A DNA stretch of 64,000 bases from Spirosoma foliorum (GCF_014117325.1 NZ_CP059732.1:8507501-8571500); one strand, 5' to 3'; shown: positions 39,903 to 50,345, counted from the stretch's first letter. The notes: generated by a model from the letters alone, not told the origin. Numbers and translations are program-made.

Positions 39903-42308
39903 TTATTCCGATCTTAATGATTTCACCGGGTTCATCAATGCGGCTTTGATGCTTTGGAAACTTACTGTTAGCAAGGCAACACCTATGGCCAAAAGTCCGG
40001 CCACGGCAAACATCCACCACTCGATATTGATCTTGTAAGCAAAATCCTGTAGCCATTGATTCATGGTATACCAGGCTAGGGGAGAGGCAATCAGGATTGC
40101 GACGATAACCAGTTTTAAGAAGTCTTTGGAGAGTAATCCGACAATGCTGAATACCGATGCGCCCAATACTTTTCGAACCCCAATTTCCTTGGTTCGCTGT
40201 TCGGCGGTGAACGCAGCTAGCCCAAACAAACCCAGACAGGCAATCAAAATGGCTAGTGCCGAGAACACCAGCACAACTTGCGCCGTACGCTGTTCAGAGC
40301 GGTATAAGGTGTTCAGGAAGTCATCGAGGAAGGTAAACTCAAAGGCCGAATCAGGCATGTCTTTCTGGAAAATACGTTCCAACTGCTGCATCGTTTCGGG
40401 TAAATGAGCCGTCTTGGTTTTAATCAGCAAATAGGGCCGTCCTTCCGTATCAGCATTATGAAAGGCGTAGGCACCAATAGGTTTATGGAGTGATTCGAAA
40501 TGAAAATCTTCGACAACGCCCACGATCTCAGCCCGATCCCAACCGAACAGATTGTAGGCTTTCCGGCCCAGCGCTTTTTCGGGCGTGTACCCTAAATACT
40601 CAACCGCCGTTTTATTCAGTACGACCTGCACGGTTGTGTCTTTGGGGTCTTTCACGGCTGGTAATGTGCGACCTGCGAGAAGTTTTAAACCCAGTACGTT
40701 GATAAACTCGTTGCCCACCCGATTCGTCTGAATGGCCATGCCGTCGCTGGCATTGTTGCCGTTCGGGTTGTCCGATTTCGTGAGGGTTCGTCCGCTGCCG
40801 CCATCGCCGGGGAACGTCTGTGCCCGACATACATCGACCACATTGCTCAGGCTACGATAGTCGTTCATCAGGGCGTCGATTTGGGTTCTATCTTTTGCTG
40901 CCGACGTCATGACAGCCAACACCTGGGTGGGTTCGTAGCCAAGTTTTTGCGATTGAATAAACTGCAATTGCTGATAGAAAATAAACGTACTGACCATCAG
41001 CACCACTGAGGCCGTAAACTGAATAACCACCAGTGACCGCCGGAATAAACCCGCCCCCGACTGGTTTCGGAAGGTGGTACTGAGCAGGTATTTGGGTGAG
41101 AACGACGAGAGATAAAAGGCTGGATAAGAGCCCGCAATCAATGTAATGATTAGCCCAATGAGCAACAGCCCACCAGCTACCTCGGGCGATAATAACGCCT
41201 GAAATGGAAGCTGCTTCCCGGTTAGTTGATTGAATATAGGCAAACTTAACGCCACCAGTCCAATGGCTAGTATAAGTGCCAGCGACATCATCAGCGCGGT
41301 TTCGAGGTAGAAGCGCGTAACCAGATGCCGCATCGACGCACCGACTGTTTTGATAACACCTACTTCGCGGAACCGGATTTGCGCCTTAGCCGTGGCTAAA
41401 TTCATGTAGTTGATCGAGGCAATGAGCAGGATGACAATCGCCAGAATCAGGAGAATTTTGACCTGCTGAAAATCGCCGATACGCGTGGTATTGGCGTTGG
41501 TAATATCGGCCGAATGCAGGTGAATGTCGGTAAGCGGTTGTAATCCGAGCGTAAAATATTGATCAGACTTTGGTACGTTTTTATTCAGGACGGCCACCAT
41601 TTGCTGCTCAATCTGAGCTGGGTTGGCTTGTGGAGTCAGTAGGAGGTAAGTCTCAAAACTGGCATTGCTCCAGGTTGGCTGTTGAGCCCAACGCACGCTG
41701 CTGAACGAGCCAATCATGTCGGCATCCAGCGTCGAGGTTCCCGGAAAATTTGCATACACGCCCGTTACTTCCAACGTATCCCGATTATCTACATTCAGGA
41801 TTTTACCAATCGGATTTTCGGTCCCGAAGTACCGATCGGCAGTTGCCTGACTAAGCACAACCTTACGGGGGCCATCGAGTGCTGTTTTCGGATTTCCTTT
41901 CAGGAGGGCAATGTCAAAAATGTTGAACAGGCTACCGTCGGCCCAATAAAAATTCTTTTCAGCAAACTTTCTGTCACCCGAATTGACGAAGGCCGTCTGC
42001 CCAAAATTGTGCCGAAGCAGCCGCACCTGTTGCTCCACATTGGGAATATCGGCTTTGAGCGCCGGACCAACCGCATTGGGTGAGTTTGCCCATTTCATGG
42101 TTTTCCCATCGAAGGAAACCGTTACCGCAATCCGATAAATTCGATCCGCGTGAGCGTGGTATTTATCGAACTGAAGTTCATCCTTCACGTACAGGATCAG
42201 GAGTAGCGCCACGGCCAGTCCCGTTGCCAGACCGACCAAATTCAGGGATGTAAACAGGCGGTTTTTAAGAAGCCCCCGCCAGGCAATTTTGAGGTAGTTT
42301 GTGAGCAT
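39903..42308 (-). CDS. Double-FtsX ABC transporter permease, array member 6
   Basis: The 801-residue member starts MLTNYLKIAWRGLLKNRLFT. The first FtsX motif is weak (AQIRFREVGVIKTVGASMRHLV), the second canonical (AFTAEQRTKEIGVRKVLGAS). The second periplasmic domain has the distinct stretch DGGSGRTLTKSDNPNGNNAS. It ends MNPVKSLRSE, with the 3' DNA identical to member 3 for 51 bases across the stop codon. Permease 7 lies 78 bases upstream. Confidence 0.92.
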   Translation of the reverse strand: MLTNYLKIAWRGLLKNRLFTSLNLVGLATGLAVALLLILYVKDELQFDKYHAHADRIYRIAVTVSFDGKTMKWANSPNAVGPALKADIPNVEQQVRLLRHNFGQTAFVNSGDRKFAEKNFYWADGSLFNIFDIALLKGNPKTALDGPRKVVLSQATADRYFGTENPIGKILNVDNRDTLEVTGVYANFPGTSTLDADMIGSFSSVRWAQQPTWSNASFETYLLLTPQANPAQIEQQMVAVLNKNVPKSDQYFTLGLQPLTDIHLHSADITNANTTRIGDFQQVKILLILAIVILLIASINYMNLATAKAQIRFREVGVIKTVGASMRHLVTRFYLETALMMSLALILAIGLVALSLPIFNQLTGKQLPFQALLSPEVAGGLLLIGLIITLIAGSYPAFYLSSFSPKYLLSTTFRNQSGAGLFRRSLVVIQFTASVVLMVSTFIFYQQLQFIQSQKLGYEPTQVLAVMTSAAKDRTQIDALMNDYRSLSNVVDVCRAQTFPGDGGSGRTLTKSDNPNGNNASDGMAIQTNRVGNEFINVLGLKLLAGRTLPAVKDPKDTTVQVVLNKTAVEYLGYTPEKALGRKAYNLFGWDRAEIVGVVEDFHFESLHKPIGAYAFHNADTEGRPYLLIKTKTAHLPETMQQLERIFQKDMPDSAFEFTFLDDFLNTLYRSEQRTAQVVLVFSALAILIACLGLFGLAAFTAEQRTKEIGVRKVLGASVFSIVGLLSKDFLKLVIVAILIASPLAWYTMNQWLQDFAYKINIEWWMFAVAGLLAIGVALLTVSFQSIKAALMNPVKSLRSE

Positions 42309-42320
42309 AGGGATAAAAAA

Positions 42321-42391
42321 TAAGGGGAGGAAAGGGACAAGAGGAAAGAGCTGGATCTGTTATCCTCCCTTTGTCCCCCTCTTCCTTTACT
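42321..42391. repeat. Imperfect purine-rich inverted repeat at the permease 6/7 junction
   Basis: A purine stretch (AAGGGGAGGAAAGGGACAAG) is followed by a pyrimidine stretch (TCCTCCCTTTGTCCCCCTCT) that pairs with it imperfectly. The pyrimidine arm runs into the TTACTCC that encodes the end of permease 7. It belongs to the same type as the better-paired elements at 50346, 52848 and 54078. Confidence 0.7.
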
Positions 42392-44825
42392 CCGAACGAA
42401 GTGATTTAACCGGATTCATCAACGCGGCTTTGATACTTTGGAAACTGACCGTCAATAGGGCAATCCCTACCGCCAACAAACCCGCTACGGCGAACATCCA
42501 CCATTCCATGTCAATCTTGTAGGCAAAATCCTGTAGCCATTGTCTCATGATGTACCAGGCTATGGGTGCGGCAATGACAATCGCGATGAAGACCAGTTTC
42601 AGGAAGTCTTTGGAAAGCAGCGCAACCAGACTTGGAATCGATGCGCCCAGCACTTTCCGGACGCCGATTTCTTTGGTTCGCAGCCGGATCACATACATAG
42701 CCAATCCCAATAACCCCATACAGGCGATGAAAATGGCCAGCATGGCAAACAGGCCAAAAATCCGCTGAGCTACCTGCTCCGATTTGTATAAATCACTCCA
42801 GTCGGTGGCGAGGTAGGAATAATGGAAAGGTTGGTCGGGTAGGTAGCGTTTCCAGATGCGTTCAATCTGACTAACCAGGGCCTCCGGTTCATCGGTGCGT
42901 ACGCGCACCACGAGCTGATTATCCACTTTTTTGAACAGTCGGTCATTCAGAACAAACAATGGGCCAATATGCTGATGCAACGAGCCGAAGTGGAAATTAC
43001 GAACGATGCCCACCACGGTGTACGTAACGGGTTGACCGTTGGGCTGAACAAAGTTGTCGGGGCTGGTAATTTGCTTGCCGATGGGGTCCGTCAGGCCAAT
43101 CTGCCGGGCGGCTTCTTCGTTTAAAATGACGGACAGTGAATCATCGAACTGGCGACTAAACGGACGCCCGGCCAGCATACTCATTTGCATCGTTTGCAAA
43201 TACTGCTCATCAACGACGCAGCCTTTGCCTGTAACGCTTTCGTTCTCCCCATTCTTGCGGAACGTTATGCCGAAAAAACCTTCTTCGCCAGGAGTATTGG
43301 TCGTTCCTCCTACGCCCGTAACACCCGATAATTTAGCCACTTCCTCTTTGAAGGCTTCGGTATGGTTGGCGAGCGAAAATGCACCTTTGAGTTTTATGAC
43401 AGATTCTTTCGTAAACCCAAGTTCTTTCCGCTGGATGAAATTCAACTGGCTGAATACAACAATGGTACTAACAATCAGGAGAACCGAAATCGCAAACTGA
43501 AACACGACCAGGCCGTTGCGTAGCAAATGCCCCTGACGGGTTGAACTGAACTTGCCTTTCAGCACTTTAATCGGTTCGAAGGCCGATAGCACTCCTGCCG
43601 GATAACTGCCTGCCAGCAACCCGACAACAACAGCTCCGCCCAGCAACAACGGTAACGTTTCCCAGCGTACCAGTGAGGTTAACGTAAGCGATTTGCTGGC
43701 AATTGTGTTGAAGGGCGTGAGTAAACTGGCCACCAATAGTGTAGCAACCACTAAACTAAACAGGCTTAGCAGGACCGATTCGGTCAGGAATTGGGCAGCC
43801 AGTTGCTGCGTTGTTGAGCCGAGTGATTTTCGAATACCCACTTCCCGCGCCCGCTCCGACGAACGGGCGGTAGCTAGATTCATGAAGTTGATGCAGGCAA
43901 TCAGCAATACAAAAGCCGCGATAATGGAAAAAATAGATACCAGCGACCGGCTTCCGTTGGGCTGAAGTTCAGCTTCGAGATGCGAGTCGAGGTGAATGCT
44001 GGGAAGGGGCTGGAGGAAATAGAAATACCCATTTCCGGCCTTGATGTAATCGCGATAGGACACGCCGAATGTGCGCTCCACTTCCCCTGACGCGTATTTT
44101 TCTACCACCTTCGGTAGTTTGGCTTCCACAACGTCGGGCTGTGTATTAGGCCGTAAAAGCAGATAGGTATAGGCTGAAAAACCAATATGATTGACCTGCT
44201 CGGCTTGCGGGAAACCGCGCGTAGACGACAGGAAATTAAACGCAACGTGCGAATTGTGCGATGGATCGGCGCAGATGCCCGTTACTTCCAGCTTCGGCCC
44301 CTGCACAATTTCCAGCATCTTCCCAATAGGATTCGTCTGACCAAACAACCGTTTGGCAGTGCTTTCGGTCAGGACAACCGTATTCGGGCGACTCAGTACC
44401 TGATTCGGCTGGCCATGCAGAAGGGGCGTCTGAAATACCTGAAAAAAAGTCGAATCGACTACCATGAAGTTCTTCTCTTCAATCGTTCGATCTCCTAGTT
44501 TGACAAGGACTGGCGCATTGGTGCCTGCTGAAAAAACACGCGTTACCTGCTCAATCTCGGGTATTTCTTTCTTAACCGATTGGGCATACGAAGGTGGAAT
44601 GAGCGCATACTTGGTGCTACGACCGGGGTATTTCCGTTCAAGTGCCATCCGATAAACCCGCTCCCCGTTTGGCCAGTGCTGATCATAACTCAACTCATCG
44701 GAAACGTACATCACAATGAGCAGGCAGCACGCCATACCAATAGCTAAACCGGCAATGTTGATGCCCGTGTTAACCTTGTGTTTCGCCAGATTACGCAGTG
44801 CGATTTTGAGATAGTTTCGTAGCAT
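42387..44825 (-). CDS. Double-FtsX ABC transporter permease, array member 7
   Basis: The protein is 812 residues from ATG 44825 (MLRNYLKIALRNLAKHKVNT); the in-frame ATG at 44900 lies in repeat DNA. FtsX motifs are ERAREVGIRKSLGSTTQQLA and YVIRLRTKEIGVRKVLGASI, the latter lacking the usual AEQ. The first periplasmic domain includes RGFPQAEQVNHIGFSAYTYL. It ends MNPVKSLRSE, and the stop codon lies inside a purine-rich repeat arm. Confidence 0.92.
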   Translation of the reverse strand: MLRNYLKIALRNLAKHKVNTGINIAGLAIGMACCLLIVMYVSDELSYDQHWPNGERVYRMALERKYPGRSTKYALIPPSYAQSVKKEIPEIEQVTRVFSAGTNAPVLVKLGDRTIEEKNFMVVDSTFFQVFQTPLLHGQPNQVLSRPNTVVLTESTAKRLFGQTNPIGKMLEIVQGPKLEVTGICADPSHNSHVAFNFLSSTRGFPQAEQVNHIGFSAYTYLLLRPNTQPDVVEAKLPKVVEKYASGEVERTFGVSYRDYIKAGNGYFYFLQPLPSIHLDSHLEAELQPNGSRSLVSIFSIIAAFVLLIACINFMNLATARSSERAREVGIRKSLGSTTQQLAAQFLTESVLLSLFSLVVATLLVASLLTPFNTIASKSLTLTSLVRWETLPLLLGGAVVVGLLAGSYPAGVLSAFEPIKVLKGKFSSTRQGHLLRNGLVVFQFAISVLLIVSTIVVFSQLNFIQRKELGFTKESVIKLKGAFSLANHTEAFKEEVAKLSGVTGVGGTTNTPGEEGFFGITFRKNGENESVTGKGCVVDEQYLQTMQMSMLAGRPFSRQFDDSLSVILNEEAARQIGLTDPIGKQITSPDNFVQPNGQPVTYTVVGIVRNFHFGSLHQHIGPLFVLNDRLFKKVDNQLVVRVRTDEPEALVSQIERIWKRYLPDQPFHYSYLATDWSDLYKSEQVAQRIFGLFAMLAIFIACMGLLGLAMYVIRLRTKEIGVRKVLGASIPSLVALLSKDFLKLVFIAIVIAAPIAWYIMRQWLQDFAYKIDMEWWMFAVAGLLAVGIALLTVSFQSIKAALMNPVKSLRSE

Positions 44826-44839
44826 GGGAGGTAGTTTTT

Positions 44840-44960
44840 GTAGAGACGCAACCCTTTGCGTCTCTTTAGGCGTCAGCAATTTTAACGTCGATAAAGTCAC
44901 CCAGTCAAAGAGACGAACAAAGCCATCCGGGGTATGAGACGCAAAGGGTTGCGTCTCTAC
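44840..44960. repeat. GTAGAGACGCAA inverted repeat at the permease 7/8 junction
   Basis: The arms at 44840-44864 and 44936-44960 pair perfectly. The interior matches that of the 31293-31412 copy, including GCGTCAGCAATTTTAACGTC and AAGCCATCCGGGGTATGAG. The right arm supplies the TAG stop codon of permease 8 at 44957-44959, just as the other copy supplies that of permease 4. Confidence 0.93.
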
Positions 44961-47374
44961 TCAGATCGTAAACTTTTCACCGGATTCATCAACGCGGCTC
45001 GCACACTTTGGAAACTCACGGTTGCCAACGCAATGATGATTGCCAGAACGCCTGCCAATGCAAAGACCCACCATTCGATATCGATTTTGTAAGCGAAGTC
45101 GGATAGCCATTTGTCCATAGCGTACCAGGCAATTGGCGAGGCTATGACAATAGCTGCTACAACCAATTTCAAAAAGTCTTTGGAGAGCAGCCCGACAATG
45201 CTGAATACCGACGCACCCAGTACTTTACGCACTCCAATTTCTTTGGTTCGCTGCTGAATGGAAACAAGGGCAATCGAAAACAGACCCATGCACGATAGCA
45301 AAATGGCAATACCAGCCGCCGACGAGAAAATGGTCGCCAGTCGCTGTTCCTTTCGGTACCAGCGTTCGGTGTTTTCGTCCAGGAACGACCCAATGAATTC
45401 CTGTTTGGGGGCAATTGTTTTCCAGGCGGCTTTGATGGATTCCATCGCGCCCGTCAGGTTCTGCGGATTGACCCGAACCAGAATATAACTTATCGGCCAA
45501 TTTGACTGCATTTGCAGGGTAATCGGTTTGGCTTCCTGATGTAATGAATATAGATTGAAATCCGATACAACACCAACAATCTGATATTCTTTATTATCAG
45601 GTTTAATAAACTTGCCTACAGGATTGGCCTCGCCCAATGCCTTAGCCATGCTTTGCGTAATCAGCACGGACGAACTCGAATCGGTACTAAACGCCGTGCT
45701 AAAGTCGCGACCTTGCAGGAGCTTAATACCCATTGTTTTGAGGTAGTCCGTGTCGATCCGCAGCCAGTCGCAGGTAACGTCACGTTTGCCGTACTGGAAG
45801 CCGAACATCATCCGCGATGAACTACCGTCTAGTCCCGCGCCAATGTTAACACCCGAACCTGATACAGATGCAATATTGGGTTGATTCGCTAGTCGGTCGC
45901 GCATGGATTTTAGGGCATCTTTTCCGTTTAGTTCGTTGCCTACCGGAATACTGATTACCTGCTCTTTATCCAATCCCATCGGTTTTTGTTGCAGATAACT
46001 GATCTGCTGACGCACAATCACCGTACAAACGATGAGCAAACAGGCAATGGTAAACTGGGTGACGATAAGTGAATTGCGAAGCAATCCCGGACGGCTCACT
46101 TTAACTTTACCTTTCAGCACCTCTACGGCATTAAAACGGGTTACGAACCAGGAGGGATAGCCGCCAGCAATTAAGGTGATGAACAGAAAACCTAGCCCCG
46201 TTATGAGCAATACCTCTGGTTGCAGGAAATTGGCCAATGTGAGCGAACTTCGGAACAGGCGATTAAAGGTCGGTAAGCTTACATAAGCCAGCGAAAGGCC
46301 AATCAGCAGGGCACCGAAACATAATAGTAGTGTTTCTCCCCAGATTTGACCGAACAATTGGCCCCGTTGCGCGCCCAGCGACTTCCGAACGCCCACTTCC
46401 CGCGCCCGCGAGAGCGATTGCGCAATAGTAAGGTTGATAAAATTGATACAGGCGATGGCCAGAATAAACAGTCCGATGAGCAAGAGTGTGTACACATAGG
46501 CCCGACTGATTCCACTACCATGCGTGGTTACGGTATCAAAATGCACCTCGCGCATGGGTTGCAAAAGCAGACTTTTCTGAAACCCCAGTTCGTTCTTCGG
46601 ATATCCCTGTTCTTTCTGATCCTTGATTTCCTGCGCAAAGTACTTGTCCATAAACGCCTGCGACCGCCGTTGTAAGGTTTTCGGATCGGTTCCGGCTTTT
46701 ACTTTCACATACACATCGTGGTTGCCATGATCCCAGCGGCTTTTGAACTCCTGATAATCGCCCGCGTTTTCGCTACGAATCAGGGCGTCGTACTCGAGTG
46801 TCGAGTTCTTTGGAGCATTGCCAATGACACCCGTAACCGTAAAAGCCTGCCAGGAATTATTCATGCGCAACTGAAGCGGTTTGCCAATTGGATCTTCCTG
46901 ACCGAAAATATCCTTGGCCATGTTCTCGCTGATGACAATGTCGCTCAGGCTGTTCATGGCCGTTTTGACATTGCCCTTTACCAGCGGAAACGTGAACATG
47001 TGCAGGAAATCGGCGTCTGCCATGCGCACATCTTTGTTATATGTCTGGTCGTTATGTCGAACGCTCGCACTCCGATCAAACCAACGCGTTACCCCTTCGA
47101 TCTCTGGAAAGTCGGCTTTGAGGGCGGGTGAAATTGGGTACGGCATCGTGGATCCCTGATTCGGAGAACCATCGCGGTTAGTCGACAGGAAGTTCAGTCG
47201 GAAGATGCGGTTAGCGTCTGTATGGAAGCTATCGTACGACAATTCGAAGGTAGCTGTCAGGAATAAGAGCACGCAGGTTCCAAACGCAACCGACAGGCCA
47301 ACGATGTTGATTAAGGTGTGCGTACGGTTTTTCCAGAGCGTTCGGAAGGCGACTTTTAGGTAATTGCGAAGCAT
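44957..47374 (-). CDS. Double-FtsX ABC transporter permease, array member 8
   Basis: The 805-residue member starts MLRNYLKVAFRTLWKNRTHT. FtsX motifs are SRAREVGVRKSLGAQRGQLF and VSIQQRTKEIGVRKVLGASV. The first periplasmic domain has a longer charged stretch (FAQEIKDQKEQGYPKNELGF) than its neighbours. It ends MNPVKSLRSE. It is the last gene before the antisense Uma2-like gene, whose start lies 36 bases away head-to-head, so this short space must hold any promoter for either gene. Confidence 0.92.
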   Translation of the reverse strand: MLRNYLKVAFRTLWKNRTHTLINIVGLSVAFGTCVLLFLTATFELSYDSFHTDANRIFRLNFLSTNRDGSPNQGSTMPYPISPALKADFPEIEGVTRWFDRSASVRHNDQTYNKDVRMADADFLHMFTFPLVKGNVKTAMNSLSDIVISENMAKDIFGQEDPIGKPLQLRMNNSWQAFTVTGVIGNAPKNSTLEYDALIRSENAGDYQEFKSRWDHGNHDVYVKVKAGTDPKTLQRRSQAFMDKYFAQEIKDQKEQGYPKNELGFQKSLLLQPMREVHFDTVTTHGSGISRAYVYTLLLIGLFILAIACINFINLTIAQSLSRAREVGVRKSLGAQRGQLFGQIWGETLLLCFGALLIGLSLAYVSLPTFNRLFRSSLTLANFLQPEVLLITGLGFLFITLIAGGYPSWFVTRFNAVEVLKGKVKVSRPGLLRNSLIVTQFTIACLLIVCTVIVRQQISYLQQKPMGLDKEQVISIPVGNELNGKDALKSMRDRLANQPNIASVSGSGVNIGAGLDGSSSRMMFGFQYGKRDVTCDWLRIDTDYLKTMGIKLLQGRDFSTAFSTDSSSSVLITQSMAKALGEANPVGKFIKPDNKEYQIVGVVSDFNLYSLHQEAKPITLQMQSNWPISYILVRVNPQNLTGAMESIKAAWKTIAPKQEFIGSFLDENTERWYRKEQRLATIFSSAAGIAILLSCMGLFSIALVSIQQRTKEIGVRKVLGASVFSIVGLLSKDFLKLVVAAIVIASPIAWYAMDKWLSDFAYKIDIEWWVFALAGVLAIIIALATVSFQSVRAALMNPVKSLRSE

Positions 47375-47410
47375 GAACTTTTATGGTAAGTTTGTTGAAA
47401 CCCGATTAAT

Positions 47411-47857
47411 ATGTACTTCCCTGTTGTAAATGATCCTTTCGTTGTTGGCGAAGACCAGGGTGTCTGGGCGCCTGCCGATCATCAGCGCGTTATTGCCAAA
47501 CTAACTACTGGCTTAGGTATTCTCTTTTATCGTGAAAAGAGTATTCAGCTTGAACCTTTGCCAGAAACAATGCTCGATGAGGGAAAAGCTAGTCAGGTTC
47601 CCGACGTATCGTTACGCGACAGTCGAACAGACCTGACACCTATTATCATCGAAGTATGTCATACAAATGGCTTAAAAATGGATACCGAAAAGGTCATTCA
47701 GTTAATCGATAGCGATTGGTACGGTATTCGCGAAGGCTTTGTTTACAACTACAAAACTCAACAATGGTATCGCTATCGCTTTGGTGACGGCGGTCTCACC
47801 ACCGAATCGTCCTTCTCCGAAATCCTTCAACTGGATTTGAATCAATATCTCGTCTGA
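47411..47857 (+). CDS. Uma2-like (DUF820) nuclease-fold protein
   Basis: The 148-residue protein resembles Uma2-type proteins of the PD-(D/E)XK nuclease superfamily. It has VWAPADHQRVIAKLTTGL at the start, VPDVSLRD (candidate metal-binding Asp), TPIIIEVCHT (candidate Glu) and EGFVYNYKTQQWYRYRFGDG near the end. It is short for the family (usually 180-200), and the acidic ladder is not complete by eye, so activity is uncertain. It is the only plus-strand gene between permeases 8 and 9 and is closed off by a long hairpin immediately after its stop codon. Confidence 0.65.
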   Translation: MYFPVVNDPFVVGEDQGVWAPADHQRVIAKLTTGLGILFYREKSIQLEPLPETMLDEGKASQVPDVSLRDSRTDLTPIIIEVCHTNGLKMDTEKVIQLIDSDWYGIREGFVYNYKTQQWYRYRFGDGGLTTESSFSEILQLDLNQYLV

Positions 47858-47957
47858 ACCGGGATTTATGTGATTTAACTGACTGACTTTGATTTTCGCT
47901 GGGCTTTCTCTGAAAGAGAATCAAAGTCAGTCAGTTAAATCATATAAATCCCGGTTC
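47856..47957. repeat. 39-bp inverted repeat between convergent genes
   Basis: Arms 47856-47894 and 47919-47957 match at 38 of 39 positions; the core is ATTTAACTGACTGACTTTGA with a 24-base loop. The left arm begins inside the stop codon of the Uma2-like gene, and the right arm ends four bases before the stop of permease 9. It is well placed to end transcription in both directions. Confidence 0.93.
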
Positions 47958-47960
47958 GGA

Positions 47961-50336
47961 TTACTCACTCTTCAAACTCGTTACCGGGTTCACCGTTGCC
48001 GCTTTGATGCTTTGGTAACTGACTGTTAAAAAGGCGATGGCAATGGCTAGTAAACCGGCTGTTGCAAAAATCCACCAGGGTAATGTGGTCTGGTAAGCGA
48101 ACGTACCCAGCCACTCGCTAACCGCCCACCAGGCTAGGGGAGAGGCCAGAACGAGAGCGACAAAAACCAGTTTCAGAAAGTCGGTGGAGAGCATACCGAC
48201 GATGTTGCCGATACTAGCACCCAGTACTTTACGCACTCCAATTTCTTTGGTCCGCTGCTCTGCCGTGAACGCAGCTAATGCGAATAATCCCAGACACGAA
48301 ATCAGAATAGCGAGCACACCGAAGTAGTTGACGAGCGTATTGACTTGCTGCTCGCTGCGATACAGTTTCTCGTATTCTTCATCCATGAAATGGTAATTGA
48401 AGGGATAATTTGGATTGAATTCCTTCGATAGCTGTTCCAGATCGGCAATGGCCTGCTGCGTTTGACCGGGCCGCGTTTTTACGAGCAAATAACTCGTATT
48501 CGCTGAGTTGAAAAGCAGGATCAATGGATTGATGGCCTGATGAAGAGAGTTGATGTGGAAGTCTTTCATCAACCCAATAATCTGCCCTTTACCCATCCAG
48601 AATTCGACTTCCTTGCCAACGGGGTCTTTCATGCCCATCAGTTTGGCCGTGGCTTCATTAATAATGTACCGAGCTGAATCAGCGGGACTATCTGCCCGGA
48701 AATCGCGTCCGGCCAGCAGCTTGATATTCATAGTTTGGGTAAACCCTTCGCCGACAGCCATTACCGACACATTGGTACCCTGGTTCGGATCTTTACCCGG
48801 CCATTTCAAATCGCCCGATGAGCTTTGAATATTGACGGGTAGCGACATGGTTGTTGTAGCTGATGCAATGGATGGCTTTCGCATCACTTCCCGTCGAAAT
48901 ACGTCTACCTTTTTGGGCTGCGCTATTTCGCCCTCCAGCGACACATACACCACATTCTCGCGGTCGAGGCCAAGGTTTTTAGTACGGAGGTAGTTCATTT
49001 GCTTACCCACGGCCAGCATACCCACAATCAGAAAAATCGAGAGCGAAAACTGAAACACAACCAACGTACGTCGGAACAGCGCTGGACCTGAACCGAATTG
49101 TAAACGCCCTTTCAGGATTTTGATCGGTTGAAGTGAGGATAGAAACAGGGCCGGGTAACTCCCCGACAAAAAGCCGGTGATCAGCACCAAACCTAAAATA
49201 ATTAACCAAAGCGCTGGCTCGGCGAGATTGAGTGCTAATTGCTTTCCAAATACTTCGTTGAAGGTAGGCAGCACATACCAGACTAGAACGAGAGCCAGTA
49301 CAACAGCCAGTAGGCTCGTCATCATAGATTCGCTCAGAAACTGCCCAATCAACGAGGAACGACCTGCGCCAACTACTTTCCGCACCCCTACTTCCTTGGC
49401 GCGGGTTGCCGACCGGGCTGTAGCCAGGTTCATGAAATTGATGCAGGCAATCAGCAGGATAAACAGGGCAACCATGGAGAAGATACGCACATATTGGATT
49501 CGCCCACCGACGCTTTTGCCGTTTTTGTAGGCGGAGTATAGATGCAAGTCGGTGATGGGTTGCAGAGTAGGTTGACCTGTCTCGAAATTCTTACCCGCAA
49601 AACGTGGATAAATATCGTTCATGGCGGCCTCGGCCTGCGCTATTGTTGTGTTCGGTTTTAGCCGGACGTAGGTGTTGAAGGAGTTGTTCCCCCATTTGGT
49701 CATCCAGTCTTCCTCCTGTACTTTCCAGTTAACCAGCCACTCGAATTGCAGCGTGGAGTTTTTTGGTAAGTCTTCGATAACGGCTCCAACTACGTACAGC
49801 TTGTTGTTGTCGAGTTGGATCGTTTTCCCAATTGCCAGGCCAGCCGGAAAGTATTTCTCAGCTATTTTTCGCGTAATGACAATCTGATTGGTTTGCGCCA
49901 GGGCCGCTTTCGGATTACCGTAAATAGCGGGCAGATCGAATACGCCAAAAAAGTCCTCAGTAGCATAATGACCGCGTTCTTTAGCTGCTTTTTCGCCTGT
50001 CGTCTGGTTGCCAACGGGTTTAATCAGCAACTCAGGGCCATAGTTGATTTTGGTAACAGCAGCTACTTCCGGTACATCTTTGGCAATGGCTTCCTGCAAA
50101 GGGCCGGGCGTGACATCGTTCGTGACGATTTCGCCATTGTAGGGAAAGTTGACCCGCACGTACATGATCTTGTCGGCGTCGGGCAGAAAACGGTCGAAGC
50201 TGAGTTCATCCTTTACCCAAAGGCCAATGAGCAGACTACACGCCATACCGAGCGCTAGCCCTACTACATTAATGCCTGAATAGAGTTTATTCTTTAGTAA
50301 ACTCCGAATCGCGATTTTGAAATAGTTTTTAAACAT
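47961..50336 (-). CDS. Double-FtsX ABC transporter permease, array member 9
   Basis: The 791-residue member starts MFKNYFKIAIRSLLKNKLYS. FtsX motifs are TRAKEVGVRKVVGAGRSSLI and AFTAEQRTKEIGVRKVLGASI. The C-terminus is a variant, VNPVTSLKSE, and the last helices differ slightly (LGTFAYQTTLPWWIFATAG) from the FAYKID-EWWMFALAG form of most others. The second periplasmic domain contains SSSGDLKWPGKDPNQGTN. It is downstream of permease 10 by 102 bases, mostly purine-rich repeat, and probably belongs to the adaptor-ATPase operon. Confidence 0.92.
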   Translation of the reverse strand: MFKNYFKIAIRSLLKNKLYSGINVVGLALGMACSLLIGLWVKDELSFDRFLPDADKIMYVRVNFPYNGEIVTNDVTPGPLQEAIAKDVPEVAAVTKINYGPELLIKPVGNQTTGEKAAKERGHYATEDFFGVFDLPAIYGNPKAALAQTNQIVITRKIAEKYFPAGLAIGKTIQLDNNKLYVVGAVIEDLPKNSTLQFEWLVNWKVQEEDWMTKWGNNSFNTYVRLKPNTTIAQAEAAMNDIYPRFAGKNFETGQPTLQPITDLHLYSAYKNGKSVGGRIQYVRIFSMVALFILLIACINFMNLATARSATRAKEVGVRKVVGAGRSSLIGQFLSESMMTSLLAVVLALVLVWYVLPTFNEVFGKQLALNLAEPALWLIILGLVLITGFLSGSYPALFLSSLQPIKILKGRLQFGSGPALFRRTLVVFQFSLSIFLIVGMLAVGKQMNYLRTKNLGLDRENVVYVSLEGEIAQPKKVDVFRREVMRKPSIASATTTMSLPVNIQSSSGDLKWPGKDPNQGTNVSVMAVGEGFTQTMNIKLLAGRDFRADSPADSARYIINEATAKLMGMKDPVGKEVEFWMGKGQIIGLMKDFHINSLHQAINPLILLFNSANTSYLLVKTRPGQTQQAIADLEQLSKEFNPNYPFNYHFMDEEYEKLYRSEQQVNTLVNYFGVLAILISCLGLFALAAFTAEQRTKEIGVRKVLGASIGNIVGMLSTDFLKLVFVALVLASPLAWWAVSEWLGTFAYQTTLPWWIFATAGLLAIAIAFLTVSYQSIKAATVNPVTSLKSE

Positions 50337-50345
50337 AGGAGAAGA

